Source: Collimonas sp. OK242
GTDB lineage: Bacteria > Pseudomonadota > Gammaproteobacteria > Burkholderiales > Burkholderiaceae_D
Direction: 5' to 3'
Assembly (NCBI RefSeq): GCF_900107095.1
Contig: NZ_FNOR01000003.1
Span: forward strand, 1 to 64,000
Length of the DNA stretch: 64,000 nucleotides
Shown here: piece by piece, positions 44,032-54,629 of the stretch
How positions within the stretch are numbered: the first letter of the stretch is position 1
Layout: each line of letters opens with the position of its first letter
The notes under the pieces: generated by a model
What the model was told of the DNA's origin: nothing
The model's input: only the letters and a program-made list of their open reading frames with translations
Databases searched by the model: none
Position numbers and translations under genes: made by a program

Positions 44032-44952
44032 TTATAACAAGCCTTCGGCGCGCAGGAAATCTGCGGCAACCCGGGCTATCGGCAACTGATCGATATCGAC
44101 CTTTTTATTCATCTCGGTCATCTTGGCGGTATCGATCTTGGCTGACAGCGCGTTCATCTGTTCGGCGAGCTGCGGGTTGGCGTCCAGGATTTCCTTGCGC
44201 ACTATCGGCACCGCGCTGTAAAAGGGAAAGAAACCTTTGTTATCCTGCAGCAGCTTCAGATTGAAGCCCTGGACCCGGCCGTCTGACGAATAGGTCAGTC
44301 CGACATGCAACTGCTCGTTATGCAAGGCGGTATACACCAGGCCCGCATCCATCTGCTTGACCTCGCTGCGGTCCAGATTGAAGCCATACAGCGCTTGCAG
44401 CGGCGCCAGGCCGTCGGGGCGCGAAGCAAACTCGAAATCGACTCCCATCAGAAATTTTTTATCGGGATCTTGCTGCCGCGCCTGGTTGATTTTGTGCGCC
44501 AGGTCTTCGATGGTATTCAAACCCTCTTCATCGGCGCGCTTCTGCGGCACCGCCAGCGCATAGGTATTGTTCAACGCAGACGGATTGAGCCAGACCAGGT
44601 TCCTGGGCGCATCCAGCGCCTTGACCCTTTGATAGGATTGGTCCTGGTCCAGCTTCTCATCTATCTTGTCGTACACAATCAAGGCGGTGCCGGTGTAATC
44701 CCAGACGATATCGATCTGCCCGCTTTCCAGCGCCTGCCGCATGATGGTGGTGCCGAGGCCGCTCTTCAGATCGACGGTGTAGCCCTTGGCGTTCAGATAT
44801 TGCTGCGTCATGGACGACAGAATCAATTGCTCGGTAAAATTCTTGCCGCCGACTACCAGATTGGCCGCGCTCGCTGGCGCCACGCCGAACAGGCCAAGCG
44901 TGAAAACCAGCAACGCTGTAATACGTGACGCTGTAATACATCGATTTCTCAT
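44032..44952 (-). CDS. osmX: Osmoprotectant ABC substrate-binding protein
   Basis: 306 residues from ATG 44952, which follows AGGGAGC. A signal peptide ends at PASAAN. The OpuAC/OpuCC fold is visible in VVGGKNFTEQLILSSMTQQYL, GQIDIVWDYTGTAL and VGLTYSSDGRVQGFNLKLLQDNKGFFPFYSAVPIVR. It binds betaine- or choline-like compounds in the periplasm. Confidence 0.89.
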   Translation of the reverse strand: MRNRCITASRITALLVFTLGLFGVAPASAANLVVGGKNFTEQLILSSMTQQYLNAKGYTVDLKSGLGTTIMRQALESGQIDIVWDYTGTALIVYDKIDEKLDQDQSYQRVKALDAPRNLVWLNPSALNNTYALAVPQKRADEEGLNTIEDLAHKINQARQQDPDKKFLMGVDFEFASRPDGLAPLQALYGFNLDRSEVKQMDAGLVYTALHNEQLHVGLTYSSDGRVQGFNLKLLQDNKGFFPFYSAVPIVRKEILDANPQLAEQMNALSAKIDTAKMTEMNKKVDIDQLPIARVAADFLRAEGLL

Positions 44953-44981
44953 GTGTGCTCCCTTTTCAGAATAGGCAGGCA

Positions 44982-45698
44982 TCAGCGCAACAGCCCGCGT
45001 TTGCTCAAGTAGGCATTGCTGCCCAGCGCGACGATCGCATCCAGCATCAGCGCCAGCACCGCGGTGGCGGTAGCGCCCAGCAGCAGTTGCCCGTGGTTGT
45101 TCAGGTAGATGCCTGGAAAGATCAGGCCGCCCAGGCTTTCGCCGCCGATCAGGATCGACAACGGTGCGGTCCCGACAATGATCGCCAATGCAGTACGCAC
45201 GCCGCCGACAATGATCGGCAAGGCATTCGGCAGTTCGACCCGCAACAACACCTGCAGCGGCTTCATGCCTATGCCCCTGGCCGCCTCTTTCATGGACGGC
45301 GCGACCTGCTTCAAGCCTTCATAGGTATTGCGCACGATAGGCAGCAGCGCCGCCAGCCACAAGGCGATGACGGCCGGCTTGTCGCCGATGCCGAACAAGG
45401 CCAGCGCCAGCGCCAGGACTGCCATGGAGGGGATGGTGTTGCCGATATTGAAGATTTGCATCCACTTCTCGGCGTGCCGCGCGAAATATGGCCGGCTCAG
45501 CAAGATGCCGGCAGGAATGCCGCACAGCAGCGCCAGCGACATCGACCATCCGACCAGGACCAGGTGACGGCCGGTGTAATACATCAAGTCGCCCTGGTAT
45601 TGCTGGATGACCGCAGGGCCGATCGACCAGCCGATGGCGGCCACGACCAGCATAGTGATGGCTGCGCCAACCATGGCGTTGCGATAGCTATTCGTCAT
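44982..45698 (-). CDS. osmY-like: Osmoprotectant ABC permease, second
   Basis: 238 residues from ATG 45698, preceded by AAGGGAG. It has membrane helices and an EAA loop (RGIGMKPLQVLLRVELPNALPIIVGGVRTAL). It is the first gene of the osmoprotectant operon, 29 bp upstream of the binding protein gene. The symbol used by databases varies (yehY/opuCD); the function call is firm. Confidence 0.86.
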   Translation of the reverse strand: MTNSYRNAMVGAAITMLVVAAIGWSIGPAVIQQYQGDLMYYTGRHLVLVGWSMSLALLCGIPAGILLSRPYFARHAEKWMQIFNIGNTIPSMAVLALALALFGIGDKPAVIALWLAALLPIVRNTYEGLKQVAPSMKEAARGIGMKPLQVLLRVELPNALPIIVGGVRTALAIIVGTAPLSILIGGESLGGLIFPGIYLNNHGQLLLGATATAVLALMLDAIVALGSNAYLSKRGLLR

Positions 45699-46244
45699 GC
45701 TTACTCCCTTGCATATGCAGCGGCCAGGTCGTGGCGCCCAGGCGTTTGCCTGCGAGCGAGCAACCGGATTTCTTTTCCGCTGCGTAGTGAATGATCGGCG
45801 GGCACGGAACCGCAAAGGCGTAGCCGGAACCTGTCAGCGCGACATACAACATCAATTTTTTATGATCTCGTCCGGTCTTCCCGCGGGGAGGACATTGAAC
45901 AAGCCGACTGCCGCATGGGGCGGCAAAGAATGCGAGAAACTTCTCGACTTTGATGAAACTCCGGCGTTGCCGAAGCGTGAGACAACCCGCTGAGCGAGTC
46001 ACGAAACCCAACAATGTGCCGTTGAGGCAGCAACATGTTGTTGAGAGTTTGCCATTATAGCCAATTTCCTTGATGACGTCCAGTAATGGGATTGGCGAAA
46101 ACTATTACCCGAATGTCTTAAGGCTACGATAGCATCGAATTTACCCGATGAATATCGGAAAAACATGGCTTTTACAACAACAAAGATGCGGGAGATAAAA
46201 AGGAAAATACCGAGAGGAAAATGCAGGGAGGAAGTACAGTGCGT
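45699..46244. other. Intergenic region upstream of the osmoprotectant operon
   Basis: About 550 bp with no supportable gene. It should hold the osmoprotectant promoter (minus strand) in its left half. The right end carries the eda terminator. Confidence 0.5.
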
Positions 46245-46281
46245 CAAAAACGCTGCCACGGCTAACCGGCCGCGGCAGCGT
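46245..46281 (-). terminator. Intrinsic terminator of edd-eda
   Basis: On the minus strand, a 12-bp stem (46281-46270 with 46261-46250, one mismatch) is followed by TTTTTGACG. Confidence 0.85.
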
Positions 46282-46299
46282 CCTCGGGAGGGAGATAGC

Positions 46300-46956
46300 T
46301 TAGAGCGCCTTGCGCAACTGGCTGGCGGCCACAGCCAGTGCGGTAATGCGTGCCCAGTCGCCGGATTTCAACAGTTCTTTAGGCGTCAGCCAGGAGCCGC
46401 CGACGCAGGCAACGTTTTTGCAGGCCAGGAATTGCGGCGCGCTATCGAGCGAAATGCCGCCAGTCGGACAAAAGGTCACGTCGCCCAAAGGACCGGCAAT
46501 CGCATTCAACATGCCGACGCCGCCCGCCGGCACTGCGGGGAACAGCTTCAACTGACGAAAACCGGCTTCACGCGCAGCCATGACTTCGGATGGCGTCATC
46601 ACGCCTGGCAGCAAAGGCAGGCCGCTAGACTTGGCGGCAGCGATCAAGGCTGGCGTCAAGCCTGGCGAAACGCCGAACACCGCACCCGCATCGCGGGCAG
46701 CGACGAACTCGTCAGCCTGGGTCAAGGTGCCGACGCCGACAATCGCACCCGGCACTTGCTCAGCGATGGCGCGGATTGCCGGCAAACCATGCACCGTGCG
46801 CAAAGTCACTTCAAGTACGCGAATCCCGCCGGCGACCAGGGCTTTGGCCAGAGGTACCGCATGCTCGATATCGTCGATCGCAATCACCGGAATCACCGGC
46901 GATGCACGCATGATGTCTAACAGCTGATTGCCATAAAGGAGATTTGTGGATGTCAT
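46300..46956 (-). CDS. eda: 2-dehydro-3-deoxy-phosphogluconate (KDPG) aldolase
   Basis: 218 residues. [31 protein letters not shown] is the family start, with GVGTL, the Schiff-base lysine in LKLFPAV and CPTGGIS. It splits KDPG into pyruvate and glyceraldehyde-3-phosphate, the last step of the Entner-Doudoroff pathway. The start overlaps the edd stop by four bases, so the two are translationally coupled. Confidence 0.93.
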   Translation of the reverse strand: MTSTNLLYGNQLLDIMRASPVIPVIAIDDIEHAVPLAKALVAGGIRVLEVTLRTVHGLPAIRAIAEQVPGAIVGVGTLTQADEFVAARDAGAVFGVSPGLTPALIAAAKSSGLPLLPGVMTPSEVMAAREAGFRQLKLFPAVPAGGVGMLNAIAGPLGDVTFCPTGGISLDSAPQFLACKNVACVGGSWLTPKELLKSGDWARITALAVAASQLRKAL

Positions 46957-48833
46957 GTCGTTGCTTTCTGTGGTTGTTCAGAATGATCGGCGGATACGGT
47001 GCCATGCAAAACCGGCGGCAAGCCAAAGCTGGTGGCGCCCTCTTCGGCCGCGCTCACTGTGTGGCGGAACATCGCAAACAGCTCGCGGCCCATGCCAACC
47101 TGATTGGCTGACAAGTCGAGCGCCAGCGGCTGGCGCTGCGCCCATTCATCGGCAGGCACCAAGGCTTCCAGTATACCTTGCTCGGCATCCATGCGAATCA
47201 TGTCGCCGTTCCGCACCAGGCCCAGCGGGCCGCCGGCCAGGACTTCCGGCGTCACGTGGATTGCCGCCGGCACCTTGCCGGAGGCGCCCGACATGCGGCC
47301 ATCCGTGACCAGGGCCACATGGCGGCCGGCATCCTGCAAAATGCCCAGCGCTGGCGTCAGGGCGTGCAATTCCGGCATGCCGTTGGCGCGCGGGCCCTGA
47401 TGACTCAATATCGCGACGAAATCGCGATCCAGTTCGCCGGCGCGGAAAGCCTTCATGAACGCTTCTTGCGAATGGAACACAAGCGCCGGCGCCTGCACTA
47501 CCCAATGTTCTTTCTTCACTGCGGAAATCTTGATGACCGAACGTCCCAGATTGCCGGTCAGCAGGCGCAAGCCGCCGTCGGCAGAAAATGGCGCGGCCGC
47601 AGTCCGTAATACCGAGTCGTCGCCGCTCAATGCCGGCGCCGGCTTGAACACCACCGACTCGCCTTCAAGGAACGGCTCGGCGCAATGCGCGCGCAGGCTG
47701 TCGCCGAGGATGGTTTTGACATCTTCATGCATCAGGCCGGCATCCAGCAATTCACGAATCACGAAACCGGTGCCGCCGGCGGCGTGGAAATGATTGACGT
47801 CGGCGTCGCCATTCGGATAAATCCGGGTAACCAGCGGCACCACGGTAGACAGCGCGTCGAAATCGTTCCAGTCGATGACAATCCCGGCGGCCTTGGCAAT
47901 CGCCACCAGATGCAGCGTGTGGTTGGTGGAACCGCCGGTCGCCAGCAACGTGACGATGGCGTTGACGATACTTTTCTCGCTGACCACATGGCCGACCGGC
48001 AGGTACTGATTGCCGCGGTCGGTGATCTTCAAAGCCTGGCGCGCCGCCTCGGCCGTCAAGGCATCGCGCAGCGGCGTATTCGGGGTGATGAATGCGGAGC
48101 CCGGCAGATGCAAGCCGAGCGCCTCCATCAGCATCTGGTTGCTGTTGGCGGTGCCGTAGAAAGTACAGGTGCCGGCGCTGTGATAGGACTGGGATTCGGC
48201 TTCCAGCAATTCGGCGCGGCCGATTTTTCCTTCGGCGTAGAGCTGGCGAATCTTCACCTTCTCTTTGTTGCTCATGCCGCTGGTCATCGGTCCGCCGGGG
48301 ATGAACACGGCAGGCAAGTGACCGAAATGCAGAGCGCCGATCAACAGTCCCGGCACGATCTTGTCGCAAATGCCGAGATACACCGCAGCATCGAACATAT
48401 TGTGCGACAGCGCAATCGCCGTCGCCATCGCGATCGCATCGCGCGAGAACAAGGATAACTCCATCCCCGGCTGGCCTTGCGTCACGCCGTCGCACATCGC
48501 TGGCGTACCGCCGGCGAACTGGGCGACGCCGCCGGCGGCGTGCACTGCATCCTTGATAATTTTCGGAAAGCGTTCGAACGGTTGATGCGCAGACAACATG
48601 TCGTTATAGGAAGACACGATCGCGATCGATGAACTTTTATCCTGTTTCAGTCTCAACTTGTCATTGCTTGGAAACGCGGCGAAGCCGTGCGCAAGATTGG
48701 TACATGACAGCGCCCCACGCTGTACATCCTGACGGCGCGCGTGCTCCAGGCGCGCCAGATAGGCGCTGCGATAAGGCTGGCTGCGGGCAACGATACGTTC
48801 GGTGACTTTGGCGACGCTGGCTTGAACAGACAT
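46953..48833 (-). CDS. edd: 6-phosphogluconate dehydratase
   Basis: 626 residues from ATG 48833 (AAGGAT upstream; the frame reaches back to 48884 but begins in leader sequence). IlvD/Edd family marks are [22 protein letters not shown], with a cluster cysteine, and [18 protein letters not shown]. It converts 6-phosphogluconate to KDPG and needs a 4Fe-4S cluster. A HexR-like operator lies 28 bp upstream of the start. Confidence 0.93.
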   Translation of the reverse strand: MSVQASVAKVTERIVARSQPYRSAYLARLEHARRQDVQRGALSCTNLAHGFAAFPSNDKLRLKQDKSSSIAIVSSYNDMLSAHQPFERFPKIIKDAVHAAGGVAQFAGGTPAMCDGVTQGQPGMELSLFSRDAIAMATAIALSHNMFDAAVYLGICDKIVPGLLIGALHFGHLPAVFIPGGPMTSGMSNKEKVKIRQLYAEGKIGRAELLEAESQSYHSAGTCTFYGTANSNQMLMEALGLHLPGSAFITPNTPLRDALTAEAARQALKITDRGNQYLPVGHVVSEKSIVNAIVTLLATGGSTNHTLHLVAIAKAAGIVIDWNDFDALSTVVPLVTRIYPNGDADVNHFHAAGGTGFVIRELLDAGLMHEDVKTILGDSLRAHCAEPFLEGESVVFKPAPALSGDDSVLRTAAAPFSADGGLRLLTGNLGRSVIKISAVKKEHWVVQAPALVFHSQEAFMKAFRAGELDRDFVAILSHQGPRANGMPELHALTPALGILQDAGRHVALVTDGRMSGASGKVPAAIHVTPEVLAGGPLGLVRNGDMIRMDAEQGILEALVPADEWAQRQPLALDLSANQVGMGRELFAMFRHTVSAAEEGATSFGLPPVLHGTVSADHSEQPQKATT

Positions 48834-48860
48834 GGTTTGATCCTTGAAACAGTAGAGATT

Positions 48861-48875
48861 TGAAATTTTACTACA
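48861..48875 (-). promoter_or_regulatory. HexR-like operator upstream of edd
   Basis: Minus-strand TGTAGTAAAATTTCA, an imperfect palindrome of the HexR type (TGTARTAAAATTACA-like). It is placed 28 bp before the edd ATG, where it could block transcription. The 48834-49156 gap holds this and the pgi-side site. Confidence 0.72.
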
Positions 48876-49089
48876 AAATAACAAGGCAATGCTAACTCAC
48901 CGCCCTTTTAATCATCATCGCCTGCCCGTATCTGTATTTTTGAAGCAGGCACGTCCCAACCAGGCAACTGCACCATCAGCCATACGACAAACTATAACGA
49001 TTATCTTGGAGAAATGGCAAGCCATGCGGTTGCCAGAAAGCGCCGAACAATGCTAAACCGACTCCAGGCAGGTATATTACAAAATAATT

Positions 49090-49104
49090 TGTAGTGAAAT
49101 TACC
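49090..49104 (+). promoter_or_regulatory. HexR-like operator upstream of pgi
   Basis: TGTAGTGAAATTACC, close to the HexR consensus and 53 bp before the pgi ATG. It shares the divergent control region with the edd-side site. Confidence 0.75.
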
Positions 49105-49156
49105 GTCAACGTTGTATAGTCGTATAAATTCCTGACCGACAATAAAGACTCCGGAT

Positions 49157-50818
49157 ATGCCACAACCAGCGCTTAATACTACCGCCAGCTTTCAAGCCTT
49201 GCATGCACATTACGCAGCAGTCAAAGATTTATCGTTGCGCGAACTGTTTTCAGCCCGGTCCCCTTCGTCGCGCTTTGAACAGTTTTCGCTCAAGGCGGCT
49301 GGCCTGTTCCTGGATTATGCAAAAAACAATGTCAGCGCGGAGACCATGGCGCACTTGTTTGCCCTGGCCCGCGAACGTCAGGTCGAAACACAGCGCCAGG
49401 CAATGTTTGCCGGCGTAAAAATCAACACTACCGAAAACCGTGCGGTATTGCACACGGCCCTGCGCGCACCGAGCCTGCCAGCCCTGGAGCTTGACGGCCA
49501 GCACATCAGCGCCGATGTGCACGCGGTCCTGCAAAGAATTCAGACCTTCACCAACGCGCTTCGTTCCGGCGCGTGGCTGGGATACAGCGGCAAGCCGATC
49601 ACGGACATTGTCAATATCGGCATCGGCGGCTCAGATCTCGGCCCCAAGATGGTATGCCAGGCATTGCGTCCCTATCAGCGTGCCGACCTGCATCTGCACT
49701 TCGTCTCCAACGTCGATGGCGACGATCTTGATGCCGTGCTGAAACAAGTCGATCCGCAAACCACGCTCTTCGTGATCGCCTCCAAAACCTTCACCACCGC
49801 GGAAACCATGATGAACGCGCATTCGGCGCGCAACTGGTTTTTGCAGAATGCGGCTGGCGCCCGGGAATCCGATCTGCGCAAGCACTTCGTTGCGGTCTCC
49901 ACCAATGTCGAGGGCGTCACCGCGTTCGGCATCGATGCGGCCAATATGTTCCCGTTCTGGGATTGGGTCGGCGGCCGCTATTCGGTGTGGTCGTCGATCG
50001 GCTTGCCGGTAGCGCTGGCGGTCGGCTTCGACCGCTTCAGCGAATTCCTGGCCGGCGCCCACGCCATGGACCAGCACTTCCAAAGCGCGCCGCTGGAACA
50101 GAACATGCCGGTGATCCTGGCGTTGCTGGGCGTCTGGTACCGCAATTTCTTCGATTACCGCTCCGTCTCGATTGCGCCCTACCATCAGGATCTGGGAAAT
50201 TTCCCGTCCTATCTGCAGCAACTGGAAATGGAAAGCAACGGCAAGCGCGTCGGCATCGACGGCCGTACGCTTGAAGCTGCCTCCTGCCCGATCGTCTGGG
50301 GCAATGTCGGCACCAACGGCCAACATGCCTATTTTCAATTGCTGCATCAAGGCACTGACATTACGCCGGTCGATTTTATTGCGACCTTGAACGCCAGCCA
50401 TCAGTTGCCCGGCCACCAGGCCGCCCTGCTGGCCAATTGTTTTGCCCAGTCGGAAGCGCTGATGCGCGGCAAGTACGCGGACGAAGTGCAAGCCGAAATG
50501 CAGGCCAAAGGCATGCCGCCGGAGCAGATCGCCGCCTTGCTGCCGCATCGCACCTTCCCCGGCAACCGCCCCAGCAACACCATCTTGATGGAAGCGCTGA
50601 CCCCCGCCAACCTGGGTGCGCTGATCGCCTTGTACGAACATAAAGTATTCGTCCAGGGCGTTATCTGGGATGTCAACAGTTTCGATCAATGGGGTGTCGA
50701 GCTGGGCAAGGTTTTGGCAAGCAATATCTTGAACGAACTGACCACCGCCCCGGCCCCGCAAGGCCACGACAGTTCGACCAACGGCTTGATTGCGATGGCG
50801 CGTACGGCTTTGTCGTAA
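49157..50818 (+). CDS. pgi: Glucose-6-phosphate isomerase
   Basis: 553 residues, the family length. IGIGGSDLGPKMVCQAL, the signature FWDWVGGRYSVWSSIGLP, and the QGVIWDVNSFDQWGVELGK end carrying the catalytic Lys are all present. It interconverts glucose-6-phosphate and fructose-6-phosphate, and feeds the Entner-Doudoroff route from fructose. It is the first gene of a plus-strand cluster pgi-zwf-hexR-epimerase-kinase. Confidence 0.95.
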   Translation: MPQPALNTTASFQALHAHYAAVKDLSLRELFSARSPSSRFEQFSLKAAGLFLDYAKNNVSAETMAHLFALARERQVETQRQAMFAGVKINTTENRAVLHTALRAPSLPALELDGQHISADVHAVLQRIQTFTNALRSGAWLGYSGKPITDIVNIGIGGSDLGPKMVCQALRPYQRADLHLHFVSNVDGDDLDAVLKQVDPQTTLFVIASKTFTTAETMMNAHSARNWFLQNAAGARESDLRKHFVAVSTNVEGVTAFGIDAANMFPFWDWVGGRYSVWSSIGLPVALAVGFDRFSEFLAGAHAMDQHFQSAPLEQNMPVILALLGVWYRNFFDYRSVSIAPYHQDLGNFPSYLQQLEMESNGKRVGIDGRTLEAASCPIVWGNVGTNGQHAYFQLLHQGTDITPVDFIATLNASHQLPGHQAALLANCFAQSEALMRGKYADEVQAEMQAKGMPPEQIAALLPHRTFPGNRPSNTILMEALTPANLGALIALYEHKVFVQGVIWDVNSFDQWGVELGKVLASNILNELTTAPAPQGHDSSTNGLIAMARTALS

Positions 50819-50846
50819 CGGAGTTACATATCATTCATACATTCTT

Positions 50847-50872
50847 GTCGTCCCCGAGATAGCGGGGATGAC
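50847..50872 (+). terminator. Hairpin between pgi and zwf
   Basis: A ~10-bp stem around TCCCCG/CGGGGA lies just after the pgi stop, without a strong U-run. It may be a REP-like element reducing readthrough or processing the transcript. Confidence 0.5.
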
Positions 50873-50916
50873 GAGGGTTTTAAAAAAGCGGCAGTAATTT
50901 ATAGGTCTCATTTACC

Positions 50917-52389
50917 ATGGCTCTTGCAGAATTTGATTTGGCAATCTTTGGCGGCACCGGCGATCTGGCAATGCGCAAGCTGCTGCCGGCAATGTATGCG
51001 CGCGACCGCGCTAACGACTTGCCGCCGGATGCGCGCATCCTGTGCATCGGCCGGCATGACAGCAGCGACGAAGATTTCATCAAGCATGTAGAGCGGGATG
51101 CCAAGCCGCACGTCAGCAAGGAAAGCTTCGACGCCGCCGTCTGGCAGCGTTTTTGCAAGCGCATCAAGTACGTCGGCATGGACGCCACCGATGCGGCTGC
51201 CTACCAGGCCCTGGTCGAAGCCATGCGGCCCGACCATGCGATTACCAATGTATTTTACCTGGCGACCCCGCCTAGCCTGTTCTCGAAAATCTGCAAGAAC
51301 CTGGCTGCCAGCGGCCTCGCCACTTCCAACTCGCGCGTGGTGCTGGAAAAACCGCTGGGCCGCGACCTCGCCAGCGCCAAGCAGATCAACGCCGAAGTCG
51401 GCCAGGTATTTGCCGAATCGCAGATTTTCCGTATCGATCACTATCTCGGCAAAGAGACTGTGCAAAACCTGCTGGCGCTGCGCTTCGGCAATGTATTGTT
51501 TGAGCCGCTGTGGCGCCGGGAGTGGATTTCCGACGTCCAGATCACCATCGCCGAAGAACTCGGCGTCGGCAACCGCATGGGTTACTACGAAACTTCCGGC
51601 GCCTTGCGCGACATGCTGCAAAACCATCTGCTGCAACTGCTATGCATCGTCGCCATGGAACCGCCGGTATCGATTACTCCCGATGCAGTACGCGATGAAA
51701 AGCTCAAAGTGCTGCGTTCGCTAAAGCGCTTCACGCCGACTACGCTGGCGCAAAACGTGGTGCGTGGACAATACCGCTCCGGCCATGTCGAAGGCGTCGC
51801 CGTGCCTGGCTATCGCAAGGAGCCCGACGCCAATCCGCACTCGCGCACGGAAACCTTTGTCGCGTTGAAGGCCGAAGTCGATACCTGGCGTTGGGCCGGC
51901 GTCCCGTTTTACCTCCGCACCGGCAAACGCATGGCCGATTCGCTGGCGGAAATCGTGATTCGTTTCAAGACCATCCCGCACTCGATTTTTGCCCAGCCGA
52001 ACAGCAGCTTCGAACCGAACTGCCTGGTCATCCGCTTGCAACCGGACGAAGGCCTGACCCTGAACCTGATGGCCAAGACCCCGGGCGACGGCATGCGTTT
52101 GAAACCGGTTGAGCTGGAACTGAATTTCCGCGAAAGCTTCAAATCGCCGCGCATGGAAGCCTACGAGCGGTTGCTGCTGGACGTCTTGCGCGGCCAGTTG
52201 ACGCTGTTCATGCGCAGCGACGAACTGGAGGCGGCATGGGAATGGGTAGAACCGATTCTGGAATTCTGGGACCAGGAAGAAGACGATCCTATTCCCTACA
52301 CCGCCGGCACCTGGGGACCGGCAGCAGCCAGCGCCCTGATTGCCCGCGACGGCTTGCAATGGCGTGAAGAAGCGCTGCCAGAATTGTAA
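50917..52389 (+). CDS. zwf: Glucose-6-phosphate 1-dehydrogenase, copy 1
   Basis: 490 residues. The dinucleotide-binding start is FGGTGDLAMRKLLPAMY, and the active-site signature RIDHYLGKE is present. It oxidises glucose-6-phosphate to 6-phosphogluconolactone with NADP (or NAD). It follows pgi by ~100 bp and precedes hexR by 17 bp. A second copy lies at 61764-60286. Confidence 0.95.
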   Translation: MALAEFDLAIFGGTGDLAMRKLLPAMYARDRANDLPPDARILCIGRHDSSDEDFIKHVERDAKPHVSKESFDAAVWQRFCKRIKYVGMDATDAAAYQALVEAMRPDHAITNVFYLATPPSLFSKICKNLAASGLATSNSRVVLEKPLGRDLASAKQINAEVGQVFAESQIFRIDHYLGKETVQNLLALRFGNVLFEPLWRREWISDVQITIAEELGVGNRMGYYETSGALRDMLQNHLLQLLCIVAMEPPVSITPDAVRDEKLKVLRSLKRFTPTTLAQNVVRGQYRSGHVEGVAVPGYRKEPDANPHSRTETFVALKAEVDTWRWAGVPFYLRTGKRMADSLAEIVIRFKTIPHSIFAQPNSSFEPNCLVIRLQPDEGLTLNLMAKTPGDGMRLKPVELELNFRESFKSPRMEAYERLLLDVLRGQLTLFMRSDELEAAWEWVEPILEFWDQEEDDPIPYTAGTWGPAAASALIARDGLQWREEALPEL

Positions 52390-52406
52390 CCAGGTCAGGA
52401 TCTCGA

Positions 52407-53267
52407 ATGACGATGCTACTGGATGCGATCAAGACTCAGATCGACTTGCTGTCAAAGTCGGAGAAAAAAGTCGCGCTGACCATACTCGACAATCCACAGC
52501 TGGCGTTGGCGGAAAACATCACTGCCCTGGCAAAGAACGCACAAGTATCGGAACCGACGGTAGTGCGGTTTTGCCGCGCCATCGGTTACGAAGGCTGGCA
52601 TGATTTCAAGCTGAAACTGGCGCAAAGCCTGGCGGTGGCCCTGCCTGGCGCCAACGAAATGCTGGCGCAGGACGATATCGCCGCCGATCTGGTCAACAAG
52701 ATTTGCAGCCGCTCGATTAACACCCTGCTCGATCTGCGCAACCATTTAAGCGCCGATGCGATCCAGAGAGCGCTGGATGTTTTGCTCAAGGCGAACAAGA
52801 TCGAGTTCTACGGCCAGGGCACTTCGGGTATCGTCGCCGCGGACGCACAGCATAAGTTTTTCCGCTCCGGCGTCCCTACCGTCGCCTACTCCGATCCGCA
52901 TATCCACAGCATCGCGGCCTCGCTGTTGCAACCGGGCGACGCGGTGGTCGCCATCTCGCAGCGCGGCGGCAATGCGGCTCTGTTGCGCAGCGTCCAGCTG
53001 GCAAGAAAAGGCGGCGCGGATATCATTGTGCTCGGTCCCAGCGGCACACCGCTGGCGGAACTGGCCACGGTGCTGGTGCCGATCGACCTGAGTTTCAACA
53101 CCGATCCCTACACGCCGATCTCGGCGCGCCTGGCGCATCTGGTGGTGATCGATATCCTGGCGGTCGGGCTGGCGCTCAAGCGCGGCCCTGAATTCCGCAA
53201 GAAAATGCAGAACGCGCAGAAAGCCTTGCAGCAGTTCGACATGCAGTTCGATTCATTTTTTCGCTGA
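52407..53267 (+). CDS. hexR: HexR-type RpiR-family transcriptional regulator
   Basis: 286 residues: an N-terminal HTH (QVSEPTVVRFCRAIGYEGWHDFKLKLAQSLA, ~45-80) and a SIS sugar-phosphate isomerase domain (YGQGTSGIVAADAQHKFFRSG, VAISQRGGNAALLRSVQLARKGGADIIVLG). HexR is known to bind KDPG or related sugar phosphates through the SIS domain and to repress zwf, edd and similar genes. The operators found upstream of edd, pgi, porin and zwf2 fit this role. The start ATG at 52407 lies 17 bp after zwf. Confidence 0.9.
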   Translation: MTMLLDAIKTQIDLLSKSEKKVALTILDNPQLALAENITALAKNAQVSEPTVVRFCRAIGYEGWHDFKLKLAQSLAVALPGANEMLAQDDIAADLVNKICSRSINTLLDLRNHLSADAIQRALDVLLKANKIEFYGQGTSGIVAADAQHKFFRSGVPTVAYSDPHIHSIAASLLQPGDAVVAISQRGGNAALLRSVQLARKGGADIIVLGPSGTPLAELATVLVPIDLSFNTDPYTPISARLAHLVVIDILAVGLALKRGPEFRKKMQNAQKALQQFDMQFDSFFR

Positions 53268-53312
53268 TTTTTTTGTTTTTCGTTTTGTTAGCGGCGCCCT
53301 GGCGGCAACGAC

Positions 53313-54563
53313 ATGCCTATAAAAAATACCTACATGAGACCAGCATCTTCCCCATCCGGCAATGGCAATTACCGCGATCCTGAATTCCTGCGCGACAGGA
53401 TGCGCCGCGACATCGCCTTCTTTCATCCGCGCGCGATTGATCCCGACGGCGGATTTTTCCATTACCTGAACGACGACGGCAGCGTCTACGATGGCGCCAG
53501 CCGGCATCTGGTCAACAGCAGCCGGATGGTGTTTTGCTACGCCCTGGCCTGGCGCCTCGACGGCAAGGAAGAATATCGCGCAGCAGCACGGCATGGCTTG
53601 CGCTTTTTACAGGAACGGCATTGGCAGCTATCTTACGGCGGCTACGCCTGGGTATTGGAAAACAATGTAGCCGTCGATCGCACCCAGCATTGCTATGGCC
53701 TGGCATTCGTACTGCTGGCGCACGCCCACGCGCTACGCATCGGCATCGACCAAGCAGCCGCAGGTATCGGCGCCACCTTCGATTTGATGGAAAAGCTGTT
53801 CTGGTCGGAAACCGACGGCTTGTACGCCGACGAAGCTACGCCCGATGGCGCGGTGTCCTCTTACCGCGGGCAGAACGCCAATATGCACAGCTGCGAAGCG
53901 CTGATCGCCGCATTTGAAGCGACTGGCGAAAAACGCTATTTGCACCGCGCCGAACTGCTGGCGCATAACATCACCGTGCGCCAGGCGGCGCTGGCCGACG
54001 GCTGGATCTGGGAACACTATCATGCCGACTGGAGCGTCGACTGGGAATACAACCGCCACGACAGCAGCAATATGTTCCGCCCGTGGGGCTTCCAGCCGGG
54101 TCACATGACCGAATGGTCCAAGTTGCTGTTGCTGCTGGAGCGCCATCGCGCACATTTACAAGGCGGCGCCGATTGGCTGCTGCCACGCGCCAGAGCGCTG
54201 TTCGATGTCACCATGCCGGCCGCCTGGGATCAGGAAGCCGGTGGCCTGGTGTATGGGCTGGCGCCCGATGGCAAGGTCTGCGACAGCGACAAATATTTCT
54301 GGGTGCAGGCAGAATCGCTGGCCACCGCAGCGCTGCTGGCGGCACGTAGCGGCGACCCGGCTTATTGGGACAGCTACAGCAAATTATGGGAATACAGCAG
54401 CGCGCATTTGATCGACCAGGAGCGCGGCGGCTGGTATCGCATCCTGCGGCAAGACAACCAACGCTACGGACCCGAAAAGCCGCCGCACGGCAAAACCGAT
54501 TTCTACCACCCGATGGGCGCGTACCTGGAATCGCTGGCGGCTGTCGGTAGTCCGCTTGACTGA
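53313..54563 (+). CDS. AGE-family epimerase/isomerase (mannose isomerase-like)
   Basis: 416 residues of the (alpha/alpha)6-barrel N-acylglucosamine 2-epimerase family. GGFFHYLNDDGSVYDGASRHLVNSSRMVFCYALA is the early catalytic Arg/His region, and NANMHSCEALIAAFEATGEKRY and DKYFWVQAESLATAALLAA the late His motifs. Members turn mannose into fructose or epimerise related sugars. With the kinase downstream, mannose to fructose to fructose-6-phosphate is a plausible route. ATG 53313 precedes another in-frame Met seven codons on; which is used is not clear. Confidence 0.86.
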   Translation: MPIKNTYMRPASSPSGNGNYRDPEFLRDRMRRDIAFFHPRAIDPDGGFFHYLNDDGSVYDGASRHLVNSSRMVFCYALAWRLDGKEEYRAAARHGLRFLQERHWQLSYGGYAWVLENNVAVDRTQHCYGLAFVLLAHAHALRIGIDQAAAGIGATFDLMEKLFWSETDGLYADEATPDGAVSSYRGQNANMHSCEALIAAFEATGEKRYLHRAELLAHNITVRQAALADGWIWEHYHADWSVDWEYNRHDSSNMFRPWGFQPGHMTEWSKLLLLLERHRAHLQGGADWLLPRARALFDVTMPAAWDQEAGGLVYGLAPDGKVCDSDKYFWVQAESLATAALLAARSGDPAYWDSYSKLWEYSSAHLIDQERGGWYRILRQDNQRYGPEKPPHGKTDFYHPMGAYLESLAAVGSPLD

Positions 54564-54629
54564 GTCACGCTTCAAGCTTAACTAAGCTATTTTCGTATTC
54601 TTCATATTAAACATTGCCTGGATGCTGTC